A stretch of DNA of 64,000 nucleotides from Psychrobacillus psychrodurans (lineage in GTDB: Bacteria > Bacillota > Bacilli > Bacillales_A > Planococcaceae). Both the position numbers and the translations under genes were made by a program. Under the pieces are notes generated by a model. That model ran no database searches, was not told where the DNA came from, and was given only the letters and a program-made list of their open reading frames with translations. The stretch spans positions 62,001-126,000 of the forward strand of contig FOUN01000004.1 of the NCBI GenBank assembly GCA_900114885.1, in the 5' to 3' direction. Shown here piece after piece: positions 16,916-26,043 of this stretch (the first letter of the stretch is position 1; each line of letters begins with the position of its first letter).

Positions 16916-17638
16916 TCATCCTTTCCTCAGTTTAATTGTTCTTCCCAGGAGTACCAATTTCCCAAGAATTGATGCTGTTTCATATCCAGAATATACTTCC
17001 GTTATTTCACCGCCGAACTCCATTTTGAAACTGTCAATATTATCATTTTTTGTTAAACCACCCATGTCGTACACTAAATTTTTTCTCCTTTTATAATAAA
17101 GAATATTACTCCAAAATAAATATCGGCTAGCTATACTTAACATTCTCTTGTCAATTGGATTGTCTTTTAATCTAAAATGAGATGCAGAATACAAAGAAAA
17201 GGCAGTCTCTTCATCAGCAATATAAATTCTATAAGCTAAGGTTTCACTACTACTCAAACGAAATATCCTGGTGATTATCAAATTATTAGATTCCATCAAT
17301 AATTCCATTGTTTTAACATGGAATGCACCACATTTATAGGTATTCGTATGCTTGGCAAATTCATTATAAAATTGTTGAAACTCACGGATATTTGCTATAG
17401 TTGGACGATCTAATACCTCTATTTGGAAATCATAATTTACAGCCTGTCGTATTTGTTTTCTATTTGTACGATGAAGTTCCTTTAATAACTGCTCTTCACT
17501 TTTTGTTAAATCAATAAGAAGTGTAGTTTGTTTTACTAATTGGTTAACTGGTCGATAGGCATGAGAATAACCAATAAGGTGCGCAGGTGTTAATGGAATT
17601 TCTCCGGTTTTTAAAAAGTAGCAATTTACTAGGGTCAA
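16916..17638 (-). CDS. GNAT/FemAB-like acyltransferase
   Basis: 240 aa from a TTG start. The core KELHRTNRKQIRQAVNYDFQIEVLD... and ETLAYRIYIADEETAFSLYSASHFR... GGLTKNDNIDSFKMEFGGE are typical of FemAB/BioF2-type GNAT proteins that add amino acids or acyl groups to cell-wall or exopolysaccharide sugars. No ribosome-binding site precedes the TTG. An AGAGGGTG at 17674-17681 is ideally placed 5 bp before an ATA codon at 17668 in the same frame, which would add ten residues (IILVKRKILN). Between the double-GNAT gene and the deacetylase, so probably a polymer-decoration enzyme. Acceptor unknown. Confidence 0.75.
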   Translation of the reverse strand: MTLVNCYFLKTGEIPLTPAHLIGYSHAYRPVNQLVKQTTLLIDLTKSEEQLLKELHRTNRKQIRQAVNYDFQIEVLDRPTIANIREFQQFYNEFAKHTNTYKCGAFHVKTMELLMESNNLIITRIFRLSSSETLAYRIYIADEETAFSLYSASHFRLKDNPIDKRMLSIASRYLFWSNILYYKRRKNLVYDMGGLTKNDNIDSFKMEFGGEITEVYSGYETASILGKLVLLGRTIKLRKG

Positions 17639-17687
17639 ATTTAATATTTTTCGCTTTACAAGGATTATCTGGGCACCCTCTTTTCTA

Positions 17688-19322
17688 TTAATATTCTTCT
17701 CTACTAGTTTTTGTATTTCCTAAGACTCTAGTAAAAGTAACCTTCTCGGTCCATTCAAATCCAAGTTGAGTGAGTAATTTAACACCTATCTTATCCTTTG
17801 TTTGCAAACTTACAAATACATCTATTCCTTTATAATGGTGATTTACAAACCTCAGAATCTGTTGAATATTTCCATTGTGCCAATCTCTAATATAAATACT
17901 ACTTTTTTTAAGATTAATAACTACTTCAACATCATCTAATCGAATGACATTTTCATTTATCCAAAATGCTTTTAAAATGTCCTCGGAATAGTATCCTGCA
18001 TATCCATTATAAATTTTCTGTAAAATGTCCTTTCGTTGAGCCCCAGATGAAAGAGCTAAATTATTTGGTAGTTTCCTAAACTCAAATTCTTTACCATCTA
18101 CCACTAAACTTCTTTGTTTTCTTCCTATTAGATAGGACCTCTTATCATAGATAAAAGGGAATAACTTGTTACTAATGCCTCTTACCCAATAACTAAAACT
18201 ACCTTTTTTACGCAGAAAATATTTAAGTTTCCCAATAGTATTTCTTCTAAACAATACTGCAGCTCTGTATTTTTTAACTTTAGAAATAAGTATATCCTTT
18301 AGCCATAATAAATTTCTAAAAATTTTTGCCCTTATAGTATTAGTTGAAAATATAGATTTTCTTGTATAGTCTACATCTGTATTCCATTCCATCTTATAAG
18401 GTTCATAGCCAATGCTCATATCCAATTTTTGAATGCCGTCGGAAATTAACTGGCTAACTTTTTCTTTTATCAATAATCTACCTGGTCCATAACAATCAAA
18501 ATCTGAATCATGACCTAACACATACCCTAAGTACCTTGTCCGACATGTAAATCCATACGTAAAAGCAATCTTTTCATCTTGTAACTGTAATGTTGTTAAT
18601 CGAACTGAAAATTTCCCAGATGGTAATTCCGCTAAATACTTAAAGAATTCCTGCTTTCTTGCTGTTGAAAAACCACTCGTATCATTTTTCTTTTCCCATC
18701 TACGTCTATGCAGTCTTACAATGTCACTCATTTCATTCGCTTCTACAACTTGTAAAGATACATCTCCTAGAGCCCTCAACCTTTTCTCACGCCGATCCAT
18801 TCCGTGTAATTTTTTCCGTGGTCTCATGTATTCATCAAAATCAAGATTCTCGAGATTTATAAACGGGGTAACAATAGAAAAATGCCGTTCTTTCATATTT
18901 CTTGCTTTTACATACTTTGATAATACAAACGGGGTACTAGTACTTTCCAATAAACCATGGAGATAAAATACGATGCTTTTTTTTGATTTTATCAACTCAT
19001 CCAACGCAAACATAATAGCCCTGTTTGCATCAGGTTTTCTAACTATAATATCCATATAATTTGCTACTCCAAGAGCTAAAAAGTGGGCCATATATCCAAA
19101 CCAAGTTTTTTTAAATTGAAAAGGTAAAAAGGCAATTATCCGGTTATGCTCCTGTACAGCTAAAATCTCTACGTTCTCATGAGAGCCTAAGATTTTCCAC
19201 CAGTTATATACAAATTCGTATTCTATAAAAGGATTAGTATTTTCATTGTCCTCCGTTAACTTATTCCAGTCCTGTTTGTAAATTTCTAAATGTGTATAAG
19301 ATTTAATACTTATAAGCTTCAA
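17688..19322 (-). CDS. CelD/BcsL-like GNAT acetyltransferase, apparently with two GNAT lobes
   Basis: 544 aa, longer than the ~350-aa norm. The N-terminal 350 residues fit the CelD/BioF2-like acyltransferases of polysaccharide loci (NPFIEYEFVYNWWKIL, then LHRRRWEKKNDTSGFS, YGFTCRTRYLGYVLGHDSDFDCYGPGRLL, LDMSIGYEPYKMEW). The last 150 residues end VKLLTQLGFEWTEKVTFTRVL, which looks like the closing strand-helix of another GNAT domain. Start is TTG with GGGAGG 5 bp upstream. It probably acylates the exopolysaccharide or its lipid-linked unit. The fusion is seen in the sequence; its significance is inferred. Confidence 0.78.
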   Translation of the reverse strand: MKLISIKSYTHLEIYKQDWNKLTEDNENTNPFIEYEFVYNWWKILGSHENVEILAVQEHNRIIAFLPFQFKKTWFGYMAHFLALGVANYMDIIVRKPDANRAIMFALDELIKSKKSIVFYLHGLLESTSTPFVLSKYVKARNMKERHFSIVTPFINLENLDFDEYMRPRKKLHGMDRREKRLRALGDVSLQVVEANEMSDIVRLHRRRWEKKNDTSGFSTARKQEFFKYLAELPSGKFSVRLTTLQLQDEKIAFTYGFTCRTRYLGYVLGHDSDFDCYGPGRLLIKEKVSQLISDGIQKLDMSIGYEPYKMEWNTDVDYTRKSIFSTNTIRAKIFRNLLWLKDILISKVKKYRAAVLFRRNTIGKLKYFLRKKGSFSYWVRGISNKLFPFIYDKRSYLIGRKQRSLVVDGKEFEFRKLPNNLALSSGAQRKDILQKIYNGYAGYYSEDILKAFWINENVIRLDDVEVVINLKKSSIYIRDWHNGNIQQILRFVNHHYKGIDVFVSLQTKDKIGVKLLTQLGFEWTEKVTFTRVLGNTKTSREEY

Positions 19323-19338
19323 ATAATCCTCCCTTCGT

Positions 19339-20247
19339 TTACAAATGTTTGACTAGGTTATAAGATTGGATAACTTCTCCTATGCCCTCTTCCATGGAAT
19401 AACCTGGCTCCCAATATAGAAGTCTTCTAGCTTTTTGATTTGAGAGGACACTTCGTTTTATCTCAGCAGCATCTAATTCTTTTAAAAGCGGCTCTATTTC
19501 TATATTGGTAGATTTAGAGATTAACTTATATACTTCATTTATCGTAATTTCAGTGCCTGAACTAATATGAAATACGCCTGTTTCATGACTCACCATAGCA
19601 GAAAGACAAGCAGAAGCTACATCCTTAACATAAATGAAATCTCTCGTTTGACTACCATTATGAATAATTGGAGCTTTTCCTTTATAAAGACGATTAAGAA
19701 AGCTGGAGATAACTCCACTTTCTTGATTAGACCCATAAACATTTGAAAACCTTAAAATGCAGCTTTTAAGGCCGAACATTTTTTCATACAAGTGGACATA
19801 GTTCTCAGCCGATACTTTTGATAATCCATAAAAGGAAAGTGGACATAATTTAGAGTCTTCTTCTACAGGAAAAACGCTAGGATTTCCATAAACAGCCGCT
19901 GAAGAAGCAATAATACATTTCTTTATGTTAAATTGATTAGAATATTTAAGCGTATTGAGCGTACCTAAAACATTTGCTCTGCAATCTTCTACTGGGTTCT
20001 CCATAGAATTTAAGACGGAAGTTTGTGCAGCCAAATGAATAACATAATCCGGTTGTTCTAGTTGAAAAATACGTTGAGTCTCAGAATTTGTAATATCAGC
20101 TTCGTAGAATGTTACATCTCTAGGTAATCTACTTTTATAGCCCTTCGATAAATTATCTAATGCAACAACGGAATATTGGTGATCTAAGAGCTCCTGTACA
20201 ACATTTGACCCTATAAAACCTGCCGCTCCTGTTACTAACACCTTCAA
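19339..20247 (-). CDS. NAD-dependent epimerase/dehydratase (UDP-sugar)
   Basis: 302-aa extended short-chain dehydrogenase. N-terminal NAD motif VTGAAGFIGSNVVQEL (GxxGxxG), active-site SSAAVYG (Ser near 122) and YGLSKVSAENY (Tyr-x3-Lys near 147-151), the arrangement of UDP-glucose 4-epimerase-like enzymes. It probably supplies a nucleotide sugar for the polymer made by this operon. The start is TTG and overlaps the previous stop codon (TTGA), a tight coupling to the glycosyltransferase gene. The precise sugar is not predictable. Confidence 0.88.
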   Translation of the reverse strand: MKVLVTGAAGFIGSNVVQELLDHQYSVVALDNLSKGYKSRLPRDVTFYEADITNSETQRIFQLEQPDYVIHLAAQTSVLNSMENPVEDCRANVLGTLNTLKYSNQFNIKKCIIASSAAVYGNPSVFPVEEDSKLCPLSFYGLSKVSAENYVHLYEKMFGLKSCILRFSNVYGSNQESGVISSFLNRLYKGKAPIIHNGSQTRDFIYVKDVASACLSAMVSHETGVFHISSGTEITINEVYKLISKSTNIEIEPLLKELDAAEIKRSVLSNQKARRLLYWEPGYSMEEGIGEVIQSYNLVKHL

Positions 20248-21344
20248 CCTTTTTCCCCCAATTTTATTAAGTTTTTATACGACAATATGGTTTGACTATA
20301 CATCCGTTCAAAGGTAAAGCTAGTTTCATATATTTCACGACTCTTTTTCCCCATCTTTTTTCGAAGTAAAGGATCTTCGATTAAAGTAGAAAGTAATTCA
20401 GGTAAATTATGATGTATTAAAAAACCATTTTCGGAATTCCTAACAGCTTCCTTAACTCCACCTACATTAGAAGCAATAATTGGTAGTCCGTGTGACATCG
20501 CTTCTAATATTGATAGTGGCAACCCCTCCCACGAAGATGTCAGGACAAAAATGTCTGCATCATGTAGTAGGTCCGAAACGTTAGAATGATTACCTAAAAA
20601 TGTTACTTTATGACCTAAATTATGCTCCTGGACAAATTGAGCAGCTTGCTCCCGCAGTCTTCCATCACCCGCAAAAATCATATGCCAATTTAATTCCTTT
20701 ATAAGGGCCAACGCCTCTAAAAGTTCTAAGTGCTTTTTTGGTATATCAAAACGAGCTACCATTAATATTTTTACTATCTCATCAGGTGCTATTTGTTTGA
20801 TTAAATTCCTTTGATCAATCACACCGTTATGAATAGTCTCTAGTTTGGTGGAAGTTAGCACTTGATGATGTAATGCTAAAATTCTGTCATAGTCACAAAC
20901 GGTAATCACTTTTTCCGTTATTTTACCGATCCATTTTTCCATCATGCGATAAAAAAACTGTTTATTTTTTTCTACACCTTCTGTAAATGCCCATCCGTGT
21001 GCTGTAAATACGAATGGAATGCGTAATGACCAACAGGCGACTCTACCTAGTATTCCTGCCTTAGAAGAATGTATGGCAACTATATCAGGTTGTTTTTGTT
21101 TCAATGTTTTTCTAATCTCCCAAAAAGCTAAAATATCCTTTATAACATGTACCTTTCTTATTAAATGCTTCAATGGTATATATTCAATTTCATTTACAAA
21201 CAGCTCTTCTGCTAGTTGATTTTCAGTTCCGTAGAGGATTGAAACTCGATGACCATCTGCCTCTAGTCTTTTCGAAATATCAAGTACATGAACTTGAGCT
21301 CCCCCTACCTCATACATATGTGTGATTAATTGAACAATTCTCAT
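20244..21344 (-). CDS. Glycosyltransferase family 4
   Basis: GT-B glycosyltransferase of about 366 aa. The N-terminal lobe has GGAQVHVLDISKRLEADGHRVSIL; the C-terminal lobe has VARFDIPKKHLELLEAL, GDGRLREQA and the donor-binding ESWEGLPLSILEAMSHGLPIIASNVGGVKE equivalent (here SSWEGLPL). The retaining-type E-x7-E pattern is present (EGLPLSILE). It should transfer a sugar from a nucleotide donor onto the lipid-linked repeat unit at the cytoplasmic membrane face. ATG chosen with AGAGGG 6 bp upstream; two further ATG codons precede it. One of the few clear ATG starts of this operon. Confidence 0.9.
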   Translation of the reverse strand: MRIVQLITHMYEVGGAQVHVLDISKRLEADGHRVSILYGTENQLAEELFVNEIEYIPLKHLIRKVHVIKDILAFWEIRKTLKQKQPDIVAIHSSKAGILGRVACWSLRIPFVFTAHGWAFTEGVEKNKQFFYRMMEKWIGKITEKVITVCDYDRILALHHQVLTSTKLETIHNGVIDQRNLIKQIAPDEIVKILMVARFDIPKKHLELLEALALIKELNWHMIFAGDGRLREQAAQFVQEHNLGHKVTFLGNHSNVSDLLHDADIFVLTSSWEGLPLSILEAMSHGLPIIASNVGGVKEAVRNSENGFLIHHNLPELLSTLIEDPLLRKKMGKKSREIYETSFTFERMYSQTILSYKNLIKLGEKG

Positions 21345-21368
21345 CATCATCCCTCTTTTTATTAGAAG

Positions 21369-22859
21369 TTAAAGATGAATCTTCCTTCTTATAAATTGAA
21401 TAAGCAGTTTTGATTCCTTTACTTTTAGAGTGGTTATCAGTAGGAAATATATTAAGCCTCCAGTGATTATAATTGCAGACATTTTCAGTAAGGGATTCCA
21501 GCTAATAAGTGTATATTTTTCTATTGCATAGATAACAATTCCCATCACACATGATGCAAAAATTACTTTTAGAAAAGTAATTACGTTATCTTTAATTCCA
21601 AATGGACCAATTTTTTTACGTAAATTAAGTGCTAGCAAAAACGAACAAAACAATGCGGAAATACTTGTTGCCAATGCTAGGCCTTTAAGACCCATATAGT
21701 GAGATAAAACGAAATTTAACACGATGTTTAATACAACTGCGAGTGCTGCATTAAACATTGGTGTTTTCGAATCTTGTAAAGAATAGAATGTACGATTTAA
21801 TACTTCTCGTATCGCATAACCGATCATACCTACACAATAGTAAAAAAGAGCTTGTGAAGTCATATGAATTGCCTGTTCATCAAAATTTCCATGCCCGAAT
21901 AGCAATCTTATAATGGGTTGCGATAATACCATAATACCTACACTGGCTGGCACAACAACTAGAACAACACTGGAGATTACCCCACTAATTGAATTTTTAA
22001 AATCTGCTATATTTTTTTGAGCAACTAAATTGGAAATAACGGGAAACATTACAGTTACAAATGAAAGTACGAAAATACCTTGTACAAAATCATTTAGTCT
22101 ACTGGCATAGGTCAAGGCCGATATACCTCCCTCCACAATTGTGGAAGCAAGCGTTTTATCAATCATTAAATTTATTTGATCAATTGAAATACCAATCATT
22201 ATTGGAAAAACAATAAAGGACATTTTCTTAATATGAGGATCATTAAATTGCACAGTTGTTGAATATCTAAACTTTGCTTTAGATAAAGAAGGAAATAAAA
22301 AAATTAATTGAAAAAGTGCAGCAAGTACACTGCCAATAGCTAGTACGATAATATCAGTGTGGGTACTAATATAAATAGACAAAATGATTATTAGATTAAA
22401 TGGAAAACCAATCATTGCGGGTATCACAAATTTTCCATTTAGCTGGAGATAGTTCACTAATAGTTGGGTTAAACTAGTAAAATAGATGCCCACTATCCCA
22501 ATTCGAGTAAATAAAACAGCAACTTCTAAAGTATCTCCATCAAAACCAAATGCAAATACTTTGACTAGAAGATTCGAGAAGGTAAGTCCAATAATGATAA
22601 TTATAGTAGTAATAATAAGAACGATATTGATAAGATTATTTGTAAATTTAACCGCAGCAAACCGACTTACATTATATTCAATATTTTTATATAAAGGTAT
22701 ATAAGCAGTAGATATGCCTGCAATTATCAAACTAAAGAGCACTGATGAAATTGTTATAGAGACAATATAGGCATCACTAATGGAAGAAGCACCATAAAAA
22801 TAGGAAAGTGTAATGTCTCTTAAAAATCCCGTTACCTTTGATAGAATCGTAATAATCAT
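21369..22859 (-). CDS. MurJ/Wzx-like lipid-linked oligosaccharide flippase
   Basis: 496-aa integral membrane protein with about 13-14 hydrophobic segments of the MOP/MurJ superfamily: KVTGFLRDITLSYFYGASSISDAYIVS at the N-terminus and REVLNRTFYSLQDSKTP in the middle are MurJ-like. In this operon it should flip the undecaprenyl-linked repeat unit. The first ATG at 22859 has no ribosome-binding site and cuts the first helix. The same frame continues upstream as KKTAIVI, and the codon where homologues have Met is ATA at 22883; no ATG, GTG or TTG lies between it and the next stop. So the start is either ATA or lost. Confidence 0.87.
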   Translation of the reverse strand: MIITILSKVTGFLRDITLSYFYGASSISDAYIVSITISSVLFSLIIAGISTAYIPLYKNIEYNVSRFAAVKFTNNLINIVLIITTIIIIIGLTFSNLLVKVFAFGFDGDTLEVAVLFTRIGIVGIYFTSLTQLLVNYLQLNGKFVIPAMIGFPFNLIIILSIYISTHTDIIVLAIGSVLAALFQLIFLFPSLSKAKFRYSTTVQFNDPHIKKMSFIVFPIMIGISIDQINLMIDKTLASTIVEGGISALTYASRLNDFVQGIFVLSFVTVMFPVISNLVAQKNIADFKNSISGVISSVVLVVVPASVGIMVLSQPIIRLLFGHGNFDEQAIHMTSQALFYYCVGMIGYAIREVLNRTFYSLQDSKTPMFNAALAVVLNIVLNFVLSHYMGLKGLALATSISALFCSFLLALNLRKKIGPFGIKDNVITFLKVIFASCVMGIVIYAIEKYTLISWNPLLKMSAIIITGGLIYFLLITTLKVKESKLLIQFIRRKIHL

Positions 22860-22953
22860 AATGACAATCGCTGTCTTTTTTATCGTTTCTATAGCTTGTC
22901 CTTCTTCGCTAAGTTATTTAATAGTCCTTGTTACAAGATCTCCCGTACAACTA

Positions 22954-24294
22954 TTAGTCAAATTCATATATATGATTTATTGCAAAGAATACTAATATAA
23001 AAAAACTTTCGTTAGACATAGCATTTATAGACATATAGCTAACTGCCATACAAATAATAGGTAACCATCCCAAAATACTCGTCTCACTAATTTTTCTTTT
23101 GGAAGCGCTAATTTTAAATATTACGCATATAAATAGCGCGAAAATTATAAAGCCTACCAATCCCCAGACTACCAATAACTCTAGTAATATATTGTGAGTC
23201 TCTAAAAAAACACCTGATCTAATATAATATTCTTGTATACCAATACCCACCAACATTGACCAAAAATCAGCTACGATAAAATCAAAATATTTCTCAGCTA
23301 TTATATTTCTATTACTTGTTAGTCCACTTGGATCTTCTAAAAAGTCTGTAAAACGAGAAAAGAATAAACTAAATACCGAATGAACTTCCTCACTAAAGTA
23401 TAAAAAGAAGCTTGCTATAAAAAGAAATGTAATAAATGAAAACCAAAGAATTTTTCTATTACCCTTAAGACTAGTAAACACTTTTATTACCATTAATAAC
23501 ATTAAAAAACTAACTACCAGTAAAAACATTCTCGATAGGCTTAATACACCAAAAGCTCCATAAACAATGAAAAGTATTGGATAAATACTTTGTCTCCATC
23601 TACTATTATTTTTATTTATAAGGTAAAGCAATCCGAACATTGAGATCATAATATACATGGAAAAATAATTGGAGTCACCAGCAGCTCCTTTAAATCGAAT
23701 CGTAGGATTATTAGCCAGTAGAGTGCCATACATATTATAGAAATTCAATAATCCATATATTATAGAAATACCTACACCTGCGAGGAAATACTTTAGGACT
23801 GTTTCATGATTATAGGTGGAACGACCATATATCGCTATGAGAAATACATATAAAACTGCAGCACTCCAACTTACTAGTAAAGCGATACCTTTAACATCAT
23901 AATAAAAAATATGAATCCACTCATACAGCACAAAAATAATAGCAACTAGAAGTAGTTTTTTATTCACGAAATGGTGTAGAGAAGTTAAACAAAGCTTTAA
24001 TAAAGCCACACATATTAATAAATTTAAAATGGGGATTGAACTGCTACCTACATAGATAAAAGTACTGCCAAGATTGGGAACTAATAACAGGAGGAGCGCA
24101 AAATTACTAGTCAAAGAAGTAAAGAGCAACCGCATTATTAAGTAGCAGAGTAAAGCATATATAATTAGGTTACTAGGACTAAACAATTTGCCTAAAATAC
24201 ATCCCCCAATTATTACTATATCTAAGAAGAAAAACATAGATGCATTTGTCTTTATAGGGTGAGACATTATTAAAGTATCGTTAGTAAATAACAC
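22954..24294 (-). CDS. O-antigen/exopolysaccharide polymerase-like membrane protein (Wzy)
   Basis: 446-aa protein with at least ten hydrophobic segments and a large extracytoplasmic loop rich in Arg/Asp after residue 290 (FFSRFTDFLEDPSGLTSNRN), and ETHNILLELLVVWGLVGFI near 380, which is the O-antigen ligase/polymerase (Wzy_C) signature region. It should polymerise repeat units outside the membrane. The GTG start overlaps the end of the upstream glycosyltransferase by 14 bp; an ATG nine codons in lacks a ribosome-binding site. Wzy proteins diverge strongly, so the call rests on topology, the ETHN motif and context. Confidence 0.82.
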   Translation of the reverse strand: MLFTNDTLIMSHPIKTNASMFFFLDIVIIGGCILGKLFSPSNLIIYALLCYLIMRLLFTSLTSNFALLLLLVPNLGSTFIYVGSSSIPILNLLICVALLKLCLTSLHHFVNKKLLLVAIIFVLYEWIHIFYYDVKGIALLVSWSAAVLYVFLIAIYGRSTYNHETVLKYFLAGVGISIIYGLLNFYNMYGTLLANNPTIRFKGAAGDSNYFSMYIMISMFGLLYLINKNNSRWRQSIYPILFIVYGAFGVLSLSRMFLLVVSFLMLLMVIKVFTSLKGNRKILWFSFITFLFIASFFLYFSEEVHSVFSLFFSRFTDFLEDPSGLTSNRNIIAEKYFDFIVADFWSMLVGIGIQEYYIRSGVFLETHNILLELLVVWGLVGFIIFALFICVIFKISASKRKISETSILGWLPIICMAVSYMSINAMSNESFFILVFFAINHIYEFD

Positions 24295-25321
24295 TTTGAT
24301 ATACCTGATCCAAGTTTCTTCTATATAAATTCATATCACATAGTTCTGCAGCTTGTTTTGCAGCAGCAATAGACATGTCCATGTAAGTTTGCTCCGAATT
24401 TAATAGATAAATTATTCTAGATACAAACTCGTCCTCACTATTGCAAATATACCCACAACTCTTGTCCACTATATATTCCATTCCCTCCAAACGAGGAACA
24501 ATAATCGGTTTCTCTAATGCGAGAGCTTCTATCGCTACAATTGGTAACCCCTCCGAAAGACTAGTCATTACCAGAAGCTTGCTTCTAGATAACAGTGGAT
24601 AAGGATTAGGTAAAAACCCTTTCAAATCAATGATATCCTCTAAATCATTTTTTTTTATATACTCTTTACATTCTGTCTCTAGAGGTCCCTCGCCTAGCAT
24701 AACAACCCTCAAATTAGGTATAACATCTTTAACTTTTTCTACAATCGATATAAATCTTAAAGGGTTTTTTACCCTATTTAATCTTCCTATAAAAGCAATA
24801 TCATACGCTTCCTCTAGTGTTCCTTCTGACTTTTCTTTAATTTGCTTGATATCCACTATATTCTTAATTACAGTTGTCTTTCTTTTAAAAAAAGTTGATA
24901 AAAGAGTTGATTTTTTTATACCAGGGCTAACAACAACTATTTGTTTTATTTTGAAACAAGCGAGAAAAAACAATATTGAATAGGGATTTACCCGTTTGAG
25001 CCACTTTGGGTTTTGATGAATGTGAGAAACTACCGGAATAAAAAAAGAAGCGGCCAGACATTTCACTGTAGCTTTAAAATCGTGCGCATGTATTATATCT
25101 GGTTTCCATAAATCAATTGCTCTTTTTATTTGTAAAACATTAAATTTTTCAAGAGGAAGATAATGGATCCCACTTACTTTAAGTATTTCCTTTATTCCAC
25201 CTTCTGGAGAGGCATATGCACATTCATAAGTATTTGAAAGATTATTGATAATATTTATCGCAACATTTTCAGCACCTGCTAATTCATTTGAACTTAGAAT
25301 ATGCAATATTCTTTTTTTCAA
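24281..25321 (-). CDS. Glycosyltransferase family 4
   Basis: 346-aa GT-B enzyme. N-terminal LHILSSNELAGAENVAINIINNLS; IIHAHDFKATVKCLAASFFIPVVSHIHQNP in the acceptor lobe; donor-lobe IGRLNRVKNPLRFI, LGEGPLETECKEYI and TSLSEGLPIVAIEALALEKPIIVP with the E-x7-E motif. Its position directly after the CpsD kinase suggests that it adds the second sugar of the repeat unit. Start TTG with a long AGGGAGGGGGG site 5 bp upstream. Linkage and sugar are unknown. Confidence 0.88.
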   Translation of the reverse strand: MKKRILHILSSNELAGAENVAINIINNLSNTYECAYASPEGGIKEILKVSGIHYLPLEKFNVLQIKRAIDLWKPDIIHAHDFKATVKCLAASFFIPVVSHIHQNPKWLKRVNPYSILFFLACFKIKQIVVVSPGIKKSTLLSTFFKRKTTVIKNIVDIKQIKEKSEGTLEEAYDIAFIGRLNRVKNPLRFISIVEKVKDVIPNLRVVMLGEGPLETECKEYIKKNDLEDIIDLKGFLPNPYPLLSRSKLLVMTSLSEGLPIVAIEALALEKPIIVPRLEGMEYIVDKSCGYICNSEDEFVSRIIYLLNSEQTYMDMSIAAAKQAAELCDMNLYRRNLDQVYQSVIY

Positions 25322-25347
25322 GTTATCCCCCCTCCCTTTTATATCTA

Positions 25348-26043
25348 TTAATCTTTCTCACCGTAATATTCATAATAATAATGATTTTTTTCAAGTTTGA
25401 AATGGTTTAATATTAGCCCCAGAACATTAGCATTTGATACCTCCAACACCTCTTTAACCTTATATAAGTTTCTTTTCTCAGTTGTACCAGAGCTGGTTAC
25501 TAAGATTGTACCATCGCATTTGGCTGATAATATTTGTGCATCAGCAACGGATAGTAAAGGTGGTGCATCGAAAATGATTAGGTCATATAACGAAATTGTC
25601 TCTTCTAAGAATATGTTCATGGTAGATGAACCAAGTAACTCTGCTGGATTAGATGGCATGGGTCCACAGGTTATCAGGTCTAGTCCAACTACCCCTGAAT
25701 CCTTTAAAATGTTAGATAAACACCAATTACTCATTAAGAAATTTGTTAACCCCGGAGAAACAGGCTTATTGAATGTATAATGCATAGTAGGTTTTCTAAG
25801 GTCTGCATCTACTAAAAGAACTTTCTGCCCCTCCTGAGCAAAAGAGATTGCAATATTCGAAGCTATAGTAGATTTACCCTCTCCAATGGAGGTTGATGTA
25901 ACTAGGAGAGTCTTACACTCTTTATCTTTCATTGCAAATTTAATATTTGCTCGTACCGTTCTTATTTGTTCTGCTACAATAGATTTTCTATCTGTAGATA
26001 TTACAAGTTTTCTACCATGATGCATTCTTTTCTTTTTAAACAA
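25348..26043 (-). CDS. CpsD/CapB-type tyrosine kinase
   Basis: 231-aa BY-kinase. Walker A variant TSIGEGKSTIASN near residue 51-63, Walker A' LLVDADLRKPTMH, Walker B LIIFDAPPLL, and a C-terminal tyrosine cluster HYYYEYYG, the autophosphorylation tail. It works with the CpsC-type membrane protein encoded upstream (8-bp overlap) and is dephosphorylated by CpsB to regulate polymer length and export. Start TTG lies immediately after GAGAGGGAGG; a following in-frame ATG (residue 7) is too far from it. Equivalent to B. subtilis YveL/EpsB. Confidence 0.92.
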   Translation of the reverse strand: MFKKKRMHHGRKLVISTDRKSIVAEQIRTVRANIKFAMKDKECKTLLVTSTSIGEGKSTIASNIAISFAQEGQKVLLVDADLRKPTMHYTFNKPVSPGLTNFLMSNWCLSNILKDSGVVGLDLITCGPMPSNPAELLGSSTMNIFLEETISLYDLIIFDAPPLLSVADAQILSAKCDGTILVTSSGTTEKRNLYKVKEVLEVSNANVLGLILNHFKLEKNHYYYEYYGEKD

